The notes: generated by a model not told the origin, from the sequence alone. 64,000 bases of DNA from Mediterraneibacter faecis JCM 15917 (GCA_001312505.1 BBDW01000004.1:1-64000), one strand, 5' to 3'. Positions 36,758-47,766 are shown, counted from the stretch's first letter. Translations and numbers: made by a program.

Positions 36758-37954
36758 TTACTCAAAAATTCTGGACATTCCTCTTTCTTCGAGCTTCTTC
36801 AGGATTTCCTGTGGGTTCTCGAATTTAGCAAGGAAGATCATAGCTGCGATGATGTATGGTTTGAAGCTAGCTTCTTTGTAAAGTGGATCTCTGTAACGAT
36901 CGAATACGGAAGCGTCAACTTCACCTTCTTCACAGCTTACGCCTGAGATGTCAGCTGGCAGACAGTGCATGTAAAGAGCTTTTCCGTCTTTTGTTGTAGC
37001 CATGAGCTCTTCTGTACAAGCCCAGTCTTTGTGCTCTGCATTCTGAGCAAGAAGTTCTTTCTCAAGAGCTTTGATACCTTCTGTATCTCCGTTTCCATAA
37101 AGCTCTGTACGTTTTTCCATAGCTGCAAATGGAGCCCAGCTCTTTGGATATACGATATCAGCATCTTTGAATGCTTCAGCCATGTTGTTAGTCTTCTTGA
37201 AGGATCCGCCTGATTTCTTAGCGTTCTCTTCAGCAATTTTCTCAACATCCTCGAATACTTCGTATCCTTCTGGATGAGCAAGAACAACGTCCATTCCGAA
37301 ACGTGTCATCAGACCGATGACTCCCTGTGGAACAGAAAGTGGTTTTCCGTAAGATGGTGAGTAAGCCCATGTCATAGCAAGTTTTTTGCCTTTCAGGTTC
37401 TCAACTCCGCCGAACTCATGGATGATGTGAAGCATATCAGCCATACACTGTGTTGGGTGGTCAATGTCACACTGAAGGTTTACAAGTGTAGGTTTCTGCT
37501 CAAGAATTCCGTCCTTGTTTCCTTCTGTTACAGCGTCAACAACTTCGTGCATGTATTTGTTACCTTTTCCGATGTACATATCATCACGGATACCGATAAC
37601 ATCAGCCATGAAGGAGATCATGTTAGCTGTCTCACGAACTGTCTCACCATGAGCAACCTGAGATTTTCCTTCGTCAAGATCCTGAACCTCAAGACCAAGA
37701 AGGTTACAAGCAGAAGCGAAAGAGAAACGTGTACGTGTGGAATTGTCACGGAACAGAGAAATTCCAAGTCCGCTCTCGAATACCTTTGTGGAAATGTTGT
37801 TCTCTCTCATGTAACGAAGAGCATCAGCTACTGTAAATACAGCTTCGATCTCGTCGTCTGTTTTCTCCCATGTAAGGAAGAAGTTACCATTGTACATCTC
37901 TTTGAAGTTGAGTGCGTTCAGTTTGTCAATATATCCCTGTAATTTTGCGTCCAT
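36758..37954 (-). CDS. ygeW: YgeW-type knotted carbamoyltransferase
   Basis: 398 residues of the ornithine/aspartate carbamoyltransferase fold: carbamoyl-phosphate loop RDNSTRTRFSFASACNLLGL and the HCLPADISGVSCEEGEVDAS region. The long insertions and the SQVAHGETVRETANMISFMA block mark the YgeW group rather than OTC. In urate/purine clusters it is thought to act on a ureido compound, releasing carbamoyl phosphate for ArcC. The true substrate is not known to me from sequence. Confidence 0.85.
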   Translation of the reverse strand: MDAKLQGYIDKLNALNFKEMYNGNFFLTWEKTDDEIEAVFTVADALRYMRENNISTKVFESGLGISLFRDNSTRTRFSFASACNLLGLEVQDLDEGKSQVAHGETVRETANMISFMADVIGIRDDMYIGKGNKYMHEVVDAVTEGNKDGILEQKPTLVNLQCDIDHPTQCMADMLHIIHEFGGVENLKGKKLAMTWAYSPSYGKPLSVPQGVIGLMTRFGMDVVLAHPEGYEVFEDVEKIAEENAKKSGGSFKKTNNMAEAFKDADIVYPKSWAPFAAMEKRTELYGNGDTEGIKALEKELLAQNAEHKDWACTEELMATTKDGKALYMHCLPADISGVSCEEGEVDASVFDRYRDPLYKEASFKPYIIAAMIFLAKFENPQEILKKLEERGMSRIFE

Positions 37955-38099
37955 CTTTAAAATCCTCCTGATTAAAATGAATTATTTGTTTTTAGGTTTA
38001 TTAGCCAAGCGGTTCCGGCCGGAAATTATCCGGTCAGAACGCCATAGGTTCAATGAATTGGTTGCGTGATCACACGCAAGTGCGTTAGCAAATACTGAA
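37955..38099. other. Gap between ygeY and ygeW with a GC-rich hairpin
   Basis: Contains TTCCGGCCGGAA and a larger imperfect stem (GTTCTGACCGGA / TTCCGGCCGGAAC on the minus strand) centred near 38020. No T run. A likely intercistronic RNA structure. Confidence 0.35.
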
Positions 38100-39408
38100 T
38101 TACTCAGCGTAAGACAGTGGAAGTGCAGCGTATACTGCAGCACATGTTACGAGATCCTGTTTCCATGTCATCTCGTTTGGTGCGTGAGCCTGAGCCTCAG
38201 CTCCAGGTCCGAATCCGATACATGGGATTCCGTTTCTACCCATGATAGAAACACCGTTTGTAGAGAATGTCCACTTATCTGTCAGAGGACGAGCCTGACG
38301 CATCTCAAGTGTGTCAGCAGCACCGATTCTCTGATCTCCGTAAAGTCCTGTGTAAGCTTTCTCAAGAGCCTTAGTTACTTTGTGATCCTTCGGAATAGCC
38401 CATGTTGGGAAGTAGCACTCGATCTCGTATACACATCCTGTGTAGGACGGACGATCATAGTTGTACATAGAAACAACAACGTCATCACCGTATTTCTTAA
38501 CGCTTGGCAGGTTACGGATCTCATCTAAGCAGCTCTCCCATGTCTCTCCGAATGTCATACGACGGTCAAGAGATACAGCACAGGAATCTGCTACTGCACA
38601 ACGGCTTGGTGATGTGTAGAAGATCTGAGATGTTGTAACTGTTCCACGTCCAAGGAAACGAGCCTCTTCGTAGTCAGGGTTGAATTTCGGGTTAAGCATT
38701 TTAACAAGACCTTTGATCTCTGTCTCGTCAGCGTCATCGTTCTCGTTAAGAGCACGAACATCCTGAAGAATGTCAGCCATCTTGTAGATCGCGTTGTCTC
38801 CACGCTCCGGAGCAGAACCGTGACAGGAAACTCCCTTAACATCGATACGGATTTCCATACGTCCTCTCTGTCCACGGTAGATACCACCGTCTGTAGGCTC
38901 TGTAGAAACTACGAACTCCGGACGAATCTTGTCTTCGTTGATGATGTACTGCCAGCAAAGTCCGTCACAGTCTTCTTCCTGAACTGTACCAACAACCATT
39001 ACTTTGTATCCTTCTGGAATGAGTCCGAGATCTTTCATGATCTTTGCTCCGTATACACCAGATACGATACCGCCACACTGGTCAGATACTCCACGTCCAC
39101 CGATCTCTGTCTCTGTCTCGTATCCATCGTATGGATCGAATTTCCAGTTATCGATGTTACCGATACCTACTGTATCGATATGTGCGTCAAATGCGATGAT
39201 CTTGTCGCCAGTTCCCATGAATCCCATAACATTTCCCTGTGTCGATGACAACTTCGTCAAATCCAACTTTCTTCATCTCAGCAGCGATTGTCTCTACGTG
39301 AGCTTTCTCATCACAGCTTTCTCCCGGATTTTTTACGATAGCACGAAGGAAAGCAGTCATGTCTTTCTCATAGCCTTTTGCATACTCTTTGATTTTGTTA
39401 AGATCCAT
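38100..39408 (-). CDS. ygeY: YgeY-family M20 hydrolase
   Basis: An M20 metallopeptidase-like amidohydrolase, about 435 residues. After [20 protein letters not shown] come [12 protein letters not shown] (metal His/Asp), [13 protein letters not shown] (catalytic Glu pair) and [20 protein letters not shown]. The frame changes near 39248: the printed CGACACAGGGAAA lacks two bases of an expected CGACACACAGGGAAA ([12 protein letters not shown]), unlike the G-run errors. It is part of the purine cluster and thought to cleave an amide made from the opened ring. The start has AAAGGAGAAG upstream. Confidence 0.85.
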
Positions 39409-39479
39409 TGTTCTTCTCCTTTTGAAATAAAATCTTGTTTTGGTGTTACAGTTTCTTCTTATTGTATTGCGAGAAATGA

Positions 39480-40685
39480 TTATCTCTCATTTCCGTCCCA
39501 GACAATTGATTTGTATCTATCCGGATCAGTGTCTCCCTCAGTAGAGAAGAGAAGTACTTTTGAGTTCTCATCCAATCCGAGGTGCTCTCTGAGCGGTTTG
39601 TACTCATCCATTGTCATGATGCACGCAAGTGTTCCAAACGGTGCGGCTCCGGATTCTCCGGAAGTAACAGGCTGATCACCTTTGAAAGGTGCAGCAAGCA
39701 TACGCATACCTTTGGCAGCAACCCAGTCAGGTGTTGCGATAAATGTATCAACGTGGTTTTTCAGGATATCCCATGAAATTGTGTTCGGCTCTCCACAGGC
39801 AAGACCAGCCATGATTGTAACCATGTCTCCGTCTACGATGCGGATAGCTCCGTCCTTAGCACATGCTCCTTTGTAAAGGCATGCAGCAGGCGCAGCTTCA
39901 ACAACAACAACTTTCGGTGGATTTTCCGGATAGCGGTTAGCGAAGAATCCCTGAACTGCTCCGGCAAGTGAACCAACACCAGCCTGAATAAATACATGTG
40001 TCGGACGCTCACATCCAGCTTCATGAAGCTGATCATCAGCCTCGTTAGCCATTGTTCCGTATCCCTGCATGATCCATGCCGGAATCTCTTCATATCCGTC
40101 CCAGGCTGTATCCTGAACCATTACGCCGTTCTCTGTCTTCTCTGCCATAGCGTTAGCCATACGAACACATTCGTCGTAGTTTTCCTCTTCGATTGTAGCT
40201 TTCGCTCCTTCTTTCAGGATGTTGTTCAGTCTTGTCTGAGTTGATCCCTTCGGCATAAGTACTACAGCTTTCTGTCCAAGCTTGTTCGCTGCCCATGCAA
40301 CACCACGTCCGTGGTTACCATCTGTTGCAGTGAAGAAAGTAGCCTGTCCGAATTCTTTACGCAGTTCGTCAGATGTAAGAACGTTGTAAGGAAGTTCTGA
40401 AACATCCTTTCCTGTCTGCTTTGCAATGTAGCGAGCCATTGCGAAAGATCCGCCGAGTACTTTAAATGCGTTCAGTCCGAAACGATAAGACTCATCTTTT
40501 ACATAGACCTCTTTCAGTCCAAGGTATGCAGCCATGTGATCCAGTTTTACAAGTGGTGTAACACTGTACTGCGGGAAGCTCTCATGGAATGCGCGAGCTT
40601 TCGCTACATTCTCAAGTGACATTACCTGAAGCTGAGAGTCATCTGTTTTTGGCATTTCGTTTACTGCCCATTTGATAGTTTCCAT
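39480..40685 (-). CDS. ygeX: Diaminopropionate ammonia-lyase
   Basis: 401 residues, PLP-dependent fold II. The lysine is in SYRFGLNAFKVLGGSFAMAR, the Gly loop in TDGNHGRGVAWAANKLGQ, and VFIQAGVGSLAGAVQGFF is the phosphate-binding segment. It splits 2,3-diaminopropionate into pyruvate and two ammonia. In this cluster it would be the last carbon step, giving pyruvate. Unbroken frame. The start is preceded by AAGGAGGTC. Confidence 0.92.
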   Translation of the reverse strand: METIKWAVNEMPKTDDSQLQVMSLENVAKARAFHESFPQYSVTPLVKLDHMAAYLGLKEVYVKDESYRFGLNAFKVLGGSFAMARYIAKQTGKDVSELPYNVLTSDELRKEFGQATFFTATDGNHGRGVAWAANKLGQKAVVLMPKGSTQTRLNNILKEGAKATIEEENYDECVRMANAMAEKTENGVMVQDTAWDGYEEIPAWIMQGYGTMANEADDQLHEAGCERPTHVFIQAGVGSLAGAVQGFFANRYPENPPKVVVVEAAPAACLYKGACAKDGAIRIVDGDMVTIMAGLACGEPNTISWDILKNHVDTFIATPDWVAAKGMRMLAAPFKGDQPVTSGESGAAPFGTLACIMTMDEYKPLREHLGLDENSKVLLFSTEGDTDPDRYKSIVWDGNER

Positions 40686-40713
40686 TATAGTGACCTCCTT
40701 AAATTAATACGTG

Positions 40714-41355
40714 TCATTTGCCCATGTAACTGTAAAGTGTGAATTTCGATATCCCCCCCAAATACGAAGAAACTTTATCGCCGGACTTTGTAATAAGGAA
40801 AGCACCGGCATGATCCAGATACTGGACAACAGCAACTTTGTCATCTTTGTTCATCATTGCAACTGGCTTTCCGACCTTTGCAACGGCCTGCTCGATTAAC
40901 AAATCCAGAAGTTCATTTACATTATGTGTGATCTGCCGTGGCGAATCACCTGTAAGATCCGGAAGATTGTCTTTCGTAGCGATCAAAGACTGAATTGCTG
41001 TACTCGCAGCTGTAAAAGCTGTGATGTCATAGTTTAATGAGAAGATGTATGAGATTGATCCGTCATCGTCTCTTATATAGAAGGTACTCGATTTCAGGAT
41101 CCGTCCATCTTCTGTTTTAGTAAGATAGGAAAGCTTATCATGAATCGTTGACGGATCCGACTGAAGTGTCTCAAGAACAATTCCTGAAGGACCATCTCCG
41201 GTCTGTCGGTTCGATACATGTCCGTTCTCGATGTACACGATCGATTTCTCTAGATCTTTTGTCTTCAAATCATGAATTGCAATCTCACAGGAACTTCCAA
41301 ATTGAATTGCAAGTCCGTGTGCAAGCTGCTTAAGAAAATCTAAGGTATGGCGCAT
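40714..41355 (-). CDS. YheO/DauR-type transcription regulator
   Basis: 213 residues. The N-terminal YheO-like PAS domain (LAHGLAIQFGSSCEIAIHDL and RQTGDGPSGIVLETL) is followed by a middle linker and a C-terminal HTH (KVAVVQYLDHAGAFLI then ISKFTLYSYMGK). Such regulators sense small molecules, often purine- or amino-acid-related. It lies 29 nt after... upstream of ygeX in the same direction and divergent from ssnA, so it most likely controls both arms. C7 near 40752 prints YLGGIS for YLGIS in the recognition helix. Confidence 0.8.
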   Translation of the reverse strand: MRHTLDFLKQLAHGLAIQFGSSCEIAIHDLKTKDLEKSIVYIENGHVSNRQTGDGPSGIVLETLQSDPSTIHDKLSYLTKTEDGRILKSSTFYIRDDDGSISYIFSLNYDITAFTAASTAIQSLIATKDNLPDLTGDSPRQITHNVNELLDLLIEQAVAKVGKPVAMMNKDDKVAVVQYLDHAGAFLITKSGDKVSSYLGGISKFTLYSYMGK

Positions 41356-41433
41356 ATGTCCACCTGCCTTTCTACATGCTTTCTGTCTTCATAATCCCAT
41401 AATATCATAAAAATCACGATAGTCAATACCTTT

Positions 41434-41450
41434 CCTAAAAATTTTTTAGG
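41434..41450. promoter_or_regulatory. 17-bp palindrome in divergent promoter region
   Basis: CCTAAAAATTTTTTAGG is a perfect palindrome, 79 nt from the regulator start and 155 nt from ssnA. A related half lies in AAAACTTTTTTAGA just after it. It is a natural candidate for the operator of the adjacent DauR-type regulator. The rest of 41356-41604 shows no hairpin or riboswitch. Confidence 0.5.
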
Positions 41451-41604
41451 TAACAAAAAACTTTTTTAGATTTCTTGTTGCATTTAGACAATTTAGATGT
41501 TATTCTATGTGTATCAGAGACGTTGATGTACGAAATGCACATAACAGGCAGATGGCATTTTAACATCAAAGTGTAGAAATTCATAAAAAGGAGAGGTTAC
41601 AATT

Positions 41605-42942
41605 ATGTTGATCTTAGGTAATGGTAGAGTTGTGACAAGAAACCCTGAATGTCCTTATATGGAAGAGGGCGCAGTAGCAATTGATGGTAAAGTAATCTGT
41701 AAGGTTGGACCAACAGATGAGTTGAAGAAGGCTTATCCAGATGCAGAGTTTATTGATGCAAAAGGCGGAGTGATTATGCCGGCATTCATTAATACTCATG
41801 AACATATCTATAGTTCTTTTGCAAGAGGACTTGCTATTAATGGATACAATCCAACAGGATTGCTCAGCATTCTTGAAGGAATGTGGTGGACACTGGATAG
41901 AAACCTGACACTGAATGATACTTATTTAAGTGCTATGGCTACTTATATTGATTCTATCAAGAACGGTGTAACAACAGTATTTGACCATCATGCAAGCTTT
42001 GGAGCTATCAAAGGTTCCTTATTTGAAATTGAGAGAGCAGCGAAGGAAACAGGAATTCGTTCCTGTCTCTGTTATGAAGTTTCCGACAGAGATGGAAAAG
42101 ACAAGGCCAGAGAGTCTGTAATGGAGAATGCAGAATTTATTCGTCATGCACTGAAGGATGACAGCGGAATGATCGCCGGAATGATGGGTATGCATGCACA
42201 GTTCACAATCTCAGATGAGACAATGGAACTTGCAGCAGCAAACAAACCGGATGAAGTTGGTTATCATATTCATGTTGCAGAAGGAATTGAAGATCTGCAT
42301 CACTGCCTGAAACATTATGGAAAGAGAATTGTTGACCGTCTGATGGACTTCAATATTCTTGGGGGGGAGAAGACACTGCTTGGACATTGTATCTACATCA
42401 ACCCACATGAGATGGATCTGATCAAAGATACAAACACAATGGTTGTTCATAATCCGGAATCCAATATGGGAAATGCCTGCGGATGCCCTCCGACAATGGA
42501 ACTTGTACACAGAGGAATCCTTACAGGACTTGGAACAGATGGATATACACATGATATGATGGAATCCTTCAAAGTGGCAAATATTCTTCATAAACATCAC
42601 CTTTGCGATCCAAATGCAGCATGGGGAGAAGTTCCGAAAATGCTGTTTGAGAACAATGCAAAGATTGCAGGACGTTATTTCGACCAGAAGCTCGGAGTTC
42701 TTGAAGAAGGTGCAGCAGCAGATGTGATCATTGTTAATTACAATCCGCTGACACCAATGAATGAGAATAACATCAATGGTCACCTTGTATTCGGAGTAAC
42801 TGGACACGATGTTGTGACAACTGTTGCAAACGGTAAAGTATTGATGAAAGACAGAAGACTGACAGAGATTGACGAAGCGAAAGTTATGGCAGACTGCAGA
42901 CAGGCAGCAGCCGAACTTGGAAAACGTATCAATAGTCGTTAG
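41605..42942 (+). CDS. ssnA: SsnA-family amidohydrolase
   Basis: 445 residues of the cytosine-deaminase-like amidohydrolase superfamily: GGVIMPAFINTHEHIYSSFA (metal HxH-like site), AEGIEDLHHCLKH, LGHCIYINPHEMD and GLGTDGYTHDMM. It matches SsnA, a constant member of selenium-linked purine catabolism clusters; the exact reaction is uncertain, hydrolysis of an opened purine intermediate being most likely. Strong ribosome site AAAAGGAGAGG. G7 near 42361 adds a Gly (LGGEKT). Confidence 0.87.
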   Translation: MLILGNGRVVTRNPECPYMEEGAVAIDGKVICKVGPTDELKKAYPDAEFIDAKGGVIMPAFINTHEHIYSSFARGLAINGYNPTGLLSILEGMWWTLDRNLTLNDTYLSAMATYIDSIKNGVTTVFDHHASFGAIKGSLFEIERAAKETGIRSCLCYEVSDRDGKDKARESVMENAEFIRHALKDDSGMIAGMMGMHAQFTISDETMELAAANKPDEVGYHIHVAEGIEDLHHCLKHYGKRIVDRLMDFNILGGEKTLLGHCIYINPHEMDLIKDTNTMVVHNPESNMGNACGCPPTMELVHRGILTGLGTDGYTHDMMESFKVANILHKHHLCDPNAAWGEVPKMLFENNAKIAGRYFDQKLGVLEEGAAADVIIVNYNPLTPMNENNINGHLVFGVTGHDVVTTVANGKVLMKDRRLTEIDEAKVMADCRQAAAELGKRINSR

Positions 42943-43049
42943 GCTTAGATTGACGGATACTGTTCATTAATGTTAACATATATAACAGATGTGGACAGTA
43001 TCTTTGATCGCACATTTCGTCAAAACTAACCGGAAAGGACAATAAAATA

Positions 43050-44492
43050 ATGAAAGAAAAGAAATCAGAAGCACCTCGCAGAGGAAACGAAGAACTGTTT
43101 AAGTGGGATGGTAACCCGACATTTGGTCAGATACTTCCGCTTGCTGCCCAGCATGTACTTGCAGCAGTTGTAGGATGTGTTACACCGGCAATTCTGGTTG
43201 CAAATGCAGCGAATAATGCAGGCGGAAATGTAAACATGGGTCTCTTGATCCAGATGTCACTTGTATTTGCAGCATTATCAACATTCCTTCAGCTGTATGG
43301 AAATAAGATCCATCTTGGATCCGGACTTCCGGTCATCATCGGTGTAAGTTTTGCTTATGTTCCGACAATGACAGCAATTGCAGCACAGGCTCAGGACGTT
43401 AACACGATTTTTGGCGCGATGATCGTAGGTGGTATTGTAGCAATTATCGTTGGACTTACTATTAAGCAGATCAGAAAGGTGTTCCCACCACTGGTAATCG
43501 GAACTGTTATCTTTGCAATCGGTCTGTCTCTTTATAAGACAGCTATTAACTACATGGCAGGAAACTCCGCGAACACATATGAAGTGATCGTAGAGCAGAG
43601 AGGTCAGACAGCAGCACTTGTTTATGGTTCCTGGCAGAACTGGCTTGTATCTCTTGTAACACTGGCAATCGTAATCGGTCTGAACCATTACGGAAAAGGA
43701 CTTTTCAAACTTGCATCTATCCTGATCGGTCTGATCTGTGGATATGTACTTGCATTGTGCTTTGGAATGGTTGATTTTTCAGCACTTTCAAACGCAGGTT
43801 GGTTCCAGCTTCCACAACCGTTCGCTTTCGGTGTAAAATTCGATATCTCAGCGATTATCCCGCTGGCGATTTTGTTCCTTGTCAATTCCATTCAGGCAAT
43901 GGGAGATTTCTCCGCTACAACAAGTGGTGGTATGGATCGTCTTCCTACTGACCAGGAGCTCAACGGTGGTATCATCGGTTATGGTATCAGTAATATCGTA
44001 AGTGCATGTTTCGGATGTCCTCCGACAGCAACTTACAGCCAGAACGTAGGTATTGTTGGTTCTACAAAAGTTGTAGCAAGAAAGGTATTTTCACTTTCAG
44101 CATTTATCCTTCTGATTGCAGGACTGATTCCGAAATTCTCAGCACTTCTGAGAACAATTCCTCAGTGTGTACTTGGTGGAGCAGTAGCATCTGTATTCGC
44201 AGGTATCGCAATGACAGGTATCAAGCTTCTTGTAAGTGAAGGTATGTCTACAAGAAATACAACAGTTGCAGGATTATCTATTGCAATCGGTATGGGTGTA
44301 TCCTTAAGTAACGGATGCTTAAATCAGATGACATCAACAATTTACGATGGATTAGGAATGACAATGGGACTTGAGAACTTCCAGTCCATCATCAATAACA
44401 CATTTGCATCATCACCGGTTGTACTGGCGACAATTTTTGCAGTTATTTTGAATCTGGTTCTTCCGAAAGATCCAAAGCCGGAGGCAAAATAA
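43050..44492 (+). CDS. NCS2 xanthine/urate-type permease
   Basis: 480 residues, about 14 helices. It has the NCS2 signature region QAMGDFSATTSGGMDRLPTD and SACFGCPPTATYSQNVGIVG, and PLAAQHVLAAVVGCVTPAIL near the N terminus. It is a proton-coupled purine importer. UgfU/UacT-like urate specificity is plausible from context (between ssnA and ygfK), but xanthine or uracil cannot be excluded. Confidence 0.87.
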   Translation: MKEKKSEAPRRGNEELFKWDGNPTFGQILPLAAQHVLAAVVGCVTPAILVANAANNAGGNVNMGLLIQMSLVFAALSTFLQLYGNKIHLGSGLPVIIGVSFAYVPTMTAIAAQAQDVNTIFGAMIVGGIVAIIVGLTIKQIRKVFPPLVIGTVIFAIGLSLYKTAINYMAGNSANTYEVIVEQRGQTAALVYGSWQNWLVSLVTLAIVIGLNHYGKGLFKLASILIGLICGYVLALCFGMVDFSALSNAGWFQLPQPFAFGVKFDISAIIPLAILFLVNSIQAMGDFSATTSGGMDRLPTDQELNGGIIGYGISNIVSACFGCPPTATYSQNVGIVGSTKVVARKVFSLSAFILLIAGLIPKFSALLRTIPQCVLGGAVASVFAGIAMTGIKLLVSEGMSTRNTTVAGLSIAIGMGVSLSNGCLNQMTSTIYDGLGMTMGLENFQSIINNTFASSPVVLATIFAVILNLVLPKDPKPEAK

Positions 44493-44568
44493 AAGGAAAC
44501 AGATCTTTGAGAAAAGACAGGTTCTTGGGGGGGAATAATCTGTCAGTGATTTCAAAGATTTAATCATT

Positions 44569-44600
44569 ACGGAAGAACCTGCCGATGGCAGGTTTTCCGT
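44569..44600 (+). promoter_or_regulatory. Strong hairpin before ygfK
   Basis: ACGGAA-G-AACCTGCC pairs with GGCAGGTT-TTCCGT across a GAT loop, followed by A-rich sequence and then the ygfK ribosome site (AGAGAGG). Without a T tail it is not a standard terminator; processing or a protector of the downstream message is likelier. Confidence 0.5.
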
Positions 44601-44627
44601 GATAAAAAAAAAAGAGAGGTAAAAAGT

Positions 44628-47620
44628 ATGAGTGAAATTATGAGACCTATGTCATTTGAACAGCTTTTAAACTGGACATTGACAGAGTACAAAGAGAATG
44701 GAACAGTATTTGGAGAGCGTCATCCATATCATGCGGACAGCAAGTTCAACCGCACAATCTTCGGACGCGATCTTGAGACACCAATCGGACCGGCAGCAGG
44801 TCCAAACACTCAGCTGACACAGAATATTATCGCAGCTTACTACACAGGAAGCCGTTTCTTTGAGCTGAAGACAGTTCAGGTAATGGACGGAGACGAGCTT
44901 GCAGCATGCATCAACAGACCATGTATCAAGGCTGATGACGAGTGCTACAACTGTGAGTGGTCTACAGAGCTGTTTGTTCCACAGGCAATGGAGGAGTACA
45001 TCAAAGCATGGTTCCTTCTGAAAGTGATATCAAAAGAATTCGGACTTGGAAGCATGGACGGATTCCAGTTCAACATCAGTGTTGGATATGATCTTGCCGG
45101 AATTAAATCAGAGAAGGTTGACACATTCCTGAACACAATGCAGCATGCACAGGATTCAGAGATTTTCAAGCACTGCAAGGCTTATCTTCTTGAGCATGTT
45201 GACCTGTTCGAGAAAGTGACAGCAGAAGATATCGAAAGCATTTCCGGTGATATCTGTAATTCTGTTACAATCTCTACACTTCACGGATGCCTCCGGAAGA
45301 AATTGAGAAGATCGCAATGTATCTGATCACAGAAAAGGGATTCCATACATTTATCAAATGTAACCCGACACTTCTTGGATACGAGTATGCAAGAAAGACA
45401 ATGGATGACATGGGATACGATTATATCGCATTCGGTGACTTCCACTTCAAAGACGACCTGCAGTACGAGGATGCTGTTCCGATGCTGAACAGACTGATCG
45501 CTGTCTGTCAGGAAAGAAACCTGGAGTTTGGTGTGAAGATCACTAACACATTCCCGGTTGATGTAAAACAGAACGAACTTCCAAGTGAAGAGATGTATAT
45601 GTCAGGAAAATCTCTGTATCCACTTTCCATCTCCGTAGCAAATATGCTGGCAAGAGATTTCGGTGGAAAACTGAGAATCTCCTATTCAGGTGGTGCTGAT
45701 TTCCATAACATCGAAGGAATCATCGATGCAGGAATCTGGCCGGTAACAATGGCTACAACAATCCTGAAACCAGGCGGATATGACAGACTTTGCCAGATTG
45801 CAGGACTTCTTGAGAAAGAAGGCGTTGTATTCACAGGTATCGACGCTGCCAAGACAGAGAAACTGGTTGAAGAAGCAAAGACAAGCCCATATCATGTAAA
45901 GGCTGTAAAACCGCTTCCGTCCAGAAAGATCAACAAACAGGTTCCGCTGATCGACTGCTTCATCGCTCCTTGTAAAGAAGGATGCCCGATCCACCAGGAT
46001 ATCACAACATATCTGCAGCTTGTAGAAGCTGGTAAATATGAAGAAGCTATGGATGTTATCACAGAGAAGAATCCACTTCCATTCATTACAGGAACAATCT
46101 GTGCACATGCTTGTATGGGCAAATGTACACGTAACTTCTATGAGTCACCGGTACATATCCGTGAGATGAAGCTTGAGGCAGCTCAGAACGGATACGAAGC
46201 ACTGATGAACAAGCTGACAGCACCTGCAATCACAAAAGAAGGTAAGGCAGCAGTGATCGGTGGAGGACCGGCTGGTATGGCAGCTGCTTACTTCCTGCGC
46301 AGAGCCGGAATGGCAGTTACAGTATTTGAGAAGAACGACGCTCTCGGCGGTGTTGTTCGCCACGTGATCCCAGAATTCAGAATTCCGGGAACATCTATTG
46401 ATAAAGATGCAGCACTTCTTGAGAAGATGGGCGTTGAAGTTCGTCTGAACACAGAAGTAAAAGATACAGCAGCACTGAAAGCAGAAGGATTTACAACAGT
46501 GATCCTTGCAGTAGGAGCTTCTGAGCCTGGAGTATTAAGACTTGAGCAGGGTGAAGCTAAGAATGCACTCGAGTTCCTGGCTGACTTCAAGGCAAATGAC
46601 GGAAAACTTGATATCGGTAAGAACGTTGTAGTTATCGGTGGTGGTAACACAGCAATGGATACAGCAAGAGCAGCAAAACGTACAACAGGCGTTGAACATG
46701 TATATCTTGTATACAGAAGAACAAAACGCTATATGCCGGCAGACGAAGAAGAGCTGGTAATGGCAGTAGAGGACGGCGTAGAATTCATGGAACTCCTTTC
46801 TCCTGTTAAACTTGAGAATGGAAAACTGATCTGCGAAGTTATGGTTCTTGGCGATATGGATGCTTCTGGAAGAAGAGGCGTTGTTAAGACAGGAGAACTC
46901 AAAGAGATCCCGGCTGATACAGTGATCGCAGCTGTTGGTGAAAAAGTTCCGACTGCTCTTTACGAGGCAAATGGAATCAACGTAAATGACAGAGGACGTG
47001 CTCTTGTAAATGAAGAGACATTAGAGACAAACGTAGAGAACGTTTACGTTGTTGGTGACGGACTTGGCGGACCGGCTACAGTAGTAGAAGGTATCCGTGA
47101 TGGTCTCAAAGCTGCTCAGGCAGTGATCGGAGAGACTCTTGTAAGAGATTTCGATGCAGAGACAGATGAAGCTGTTGTATACGAGAGAAAGGGTAACCTC
47201 GAAGACGTACGCGAAGACAGCACAGAGGCTAAGAGATGTCTTAACTGTGCAGGAATCTGTGAGAATTGTAAGGAAGTTTGCCCGAACAGAGCAAATGTAG
47301 CAATCAAGGTTCCGGGACTGGAGAAACATCAGATCATACACGTAGATTACATGTGTAATGAGTGTGGTAACTGTAAGAGCTTCTGTCCATACGACAGTGC
47401 TCCGTACCTGGATAAATTCACATTATTCATGGACGAGAACGATATGGCAGACAGCAAGAATCAGGGATTCACAGTACTGGATAAAGATGCAGTACACTGC
47501 AAGGTTCGTTTCTGTGGAGAGATCCTCGACTGGACACTTGGAGAAGAGACAAAGATTCCGGAAGCACTTCAGAAAGTAATGGAGACTGTTTGCAAGGACT
47601 ACACATATCTGTTAAGATAA
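44628..47620 (+). CDS. ygfK: YgfK-type FeS/FAD oxidoreductase subunit
   Basis: About 997 residues once one lost C near 45288 is restored (TGCCCTCCG printed TGCCTCCG, rejoining STLHGCPPEEIEKIAMYL). Layout: N-terminal dihydroorotate-dehydrogenase-like barrel; CPIHQDITTYLQL and a Cys-rich GltD-type domain (CAHACMGKCTRN); FAD motif VIGGGPAGMAAAYFLRRAGM; NADPH motif VVIGGGNTAMDTARAAKR; C-terminal 4Fe-4S clusters CNECGNCKSFCPYDSAP. YgfK is annotated 'putative selenate reductase subunit' but genetically belongs to selenium-dependent purine hydroxylase systems, probably passing electrons. The hydroxylase itself is not adjacent. Confidence 0.88.
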
Positions 47621-47685
47621 TAGCAGAAGGTTTATGTGAGATTGCTCCGGTGGAAATTGAGTGAGACCAGAGTGATAATATGTGA

Positions 47686-47728
47686 GATAGATAGCTCACA
47701 GGCATCTGCCTGTGGGCTATCTTCTTTT
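47686..47728 (+). terminator. Terminator after ygfK
   Basis: AGATAGCTCACAGGCA pairs with TGCCTGTGGGCTATCT (loop TC), followed by TCTTTTC. It ends the ssnA-permease-ygfK transcript. Confidence 0.8.
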
Positions 47729-47766
47729 CAAAAGACGCAGAAATATAGAAAGAAGGGATCTGTAAA

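Noticed and set aside
42955-42985. Further end of the 142-bp element (ACTGTTCATTAATGTTAAC)
   Set aside because: Only about 9 bases match and nothing else of the element follows; chance is enough.
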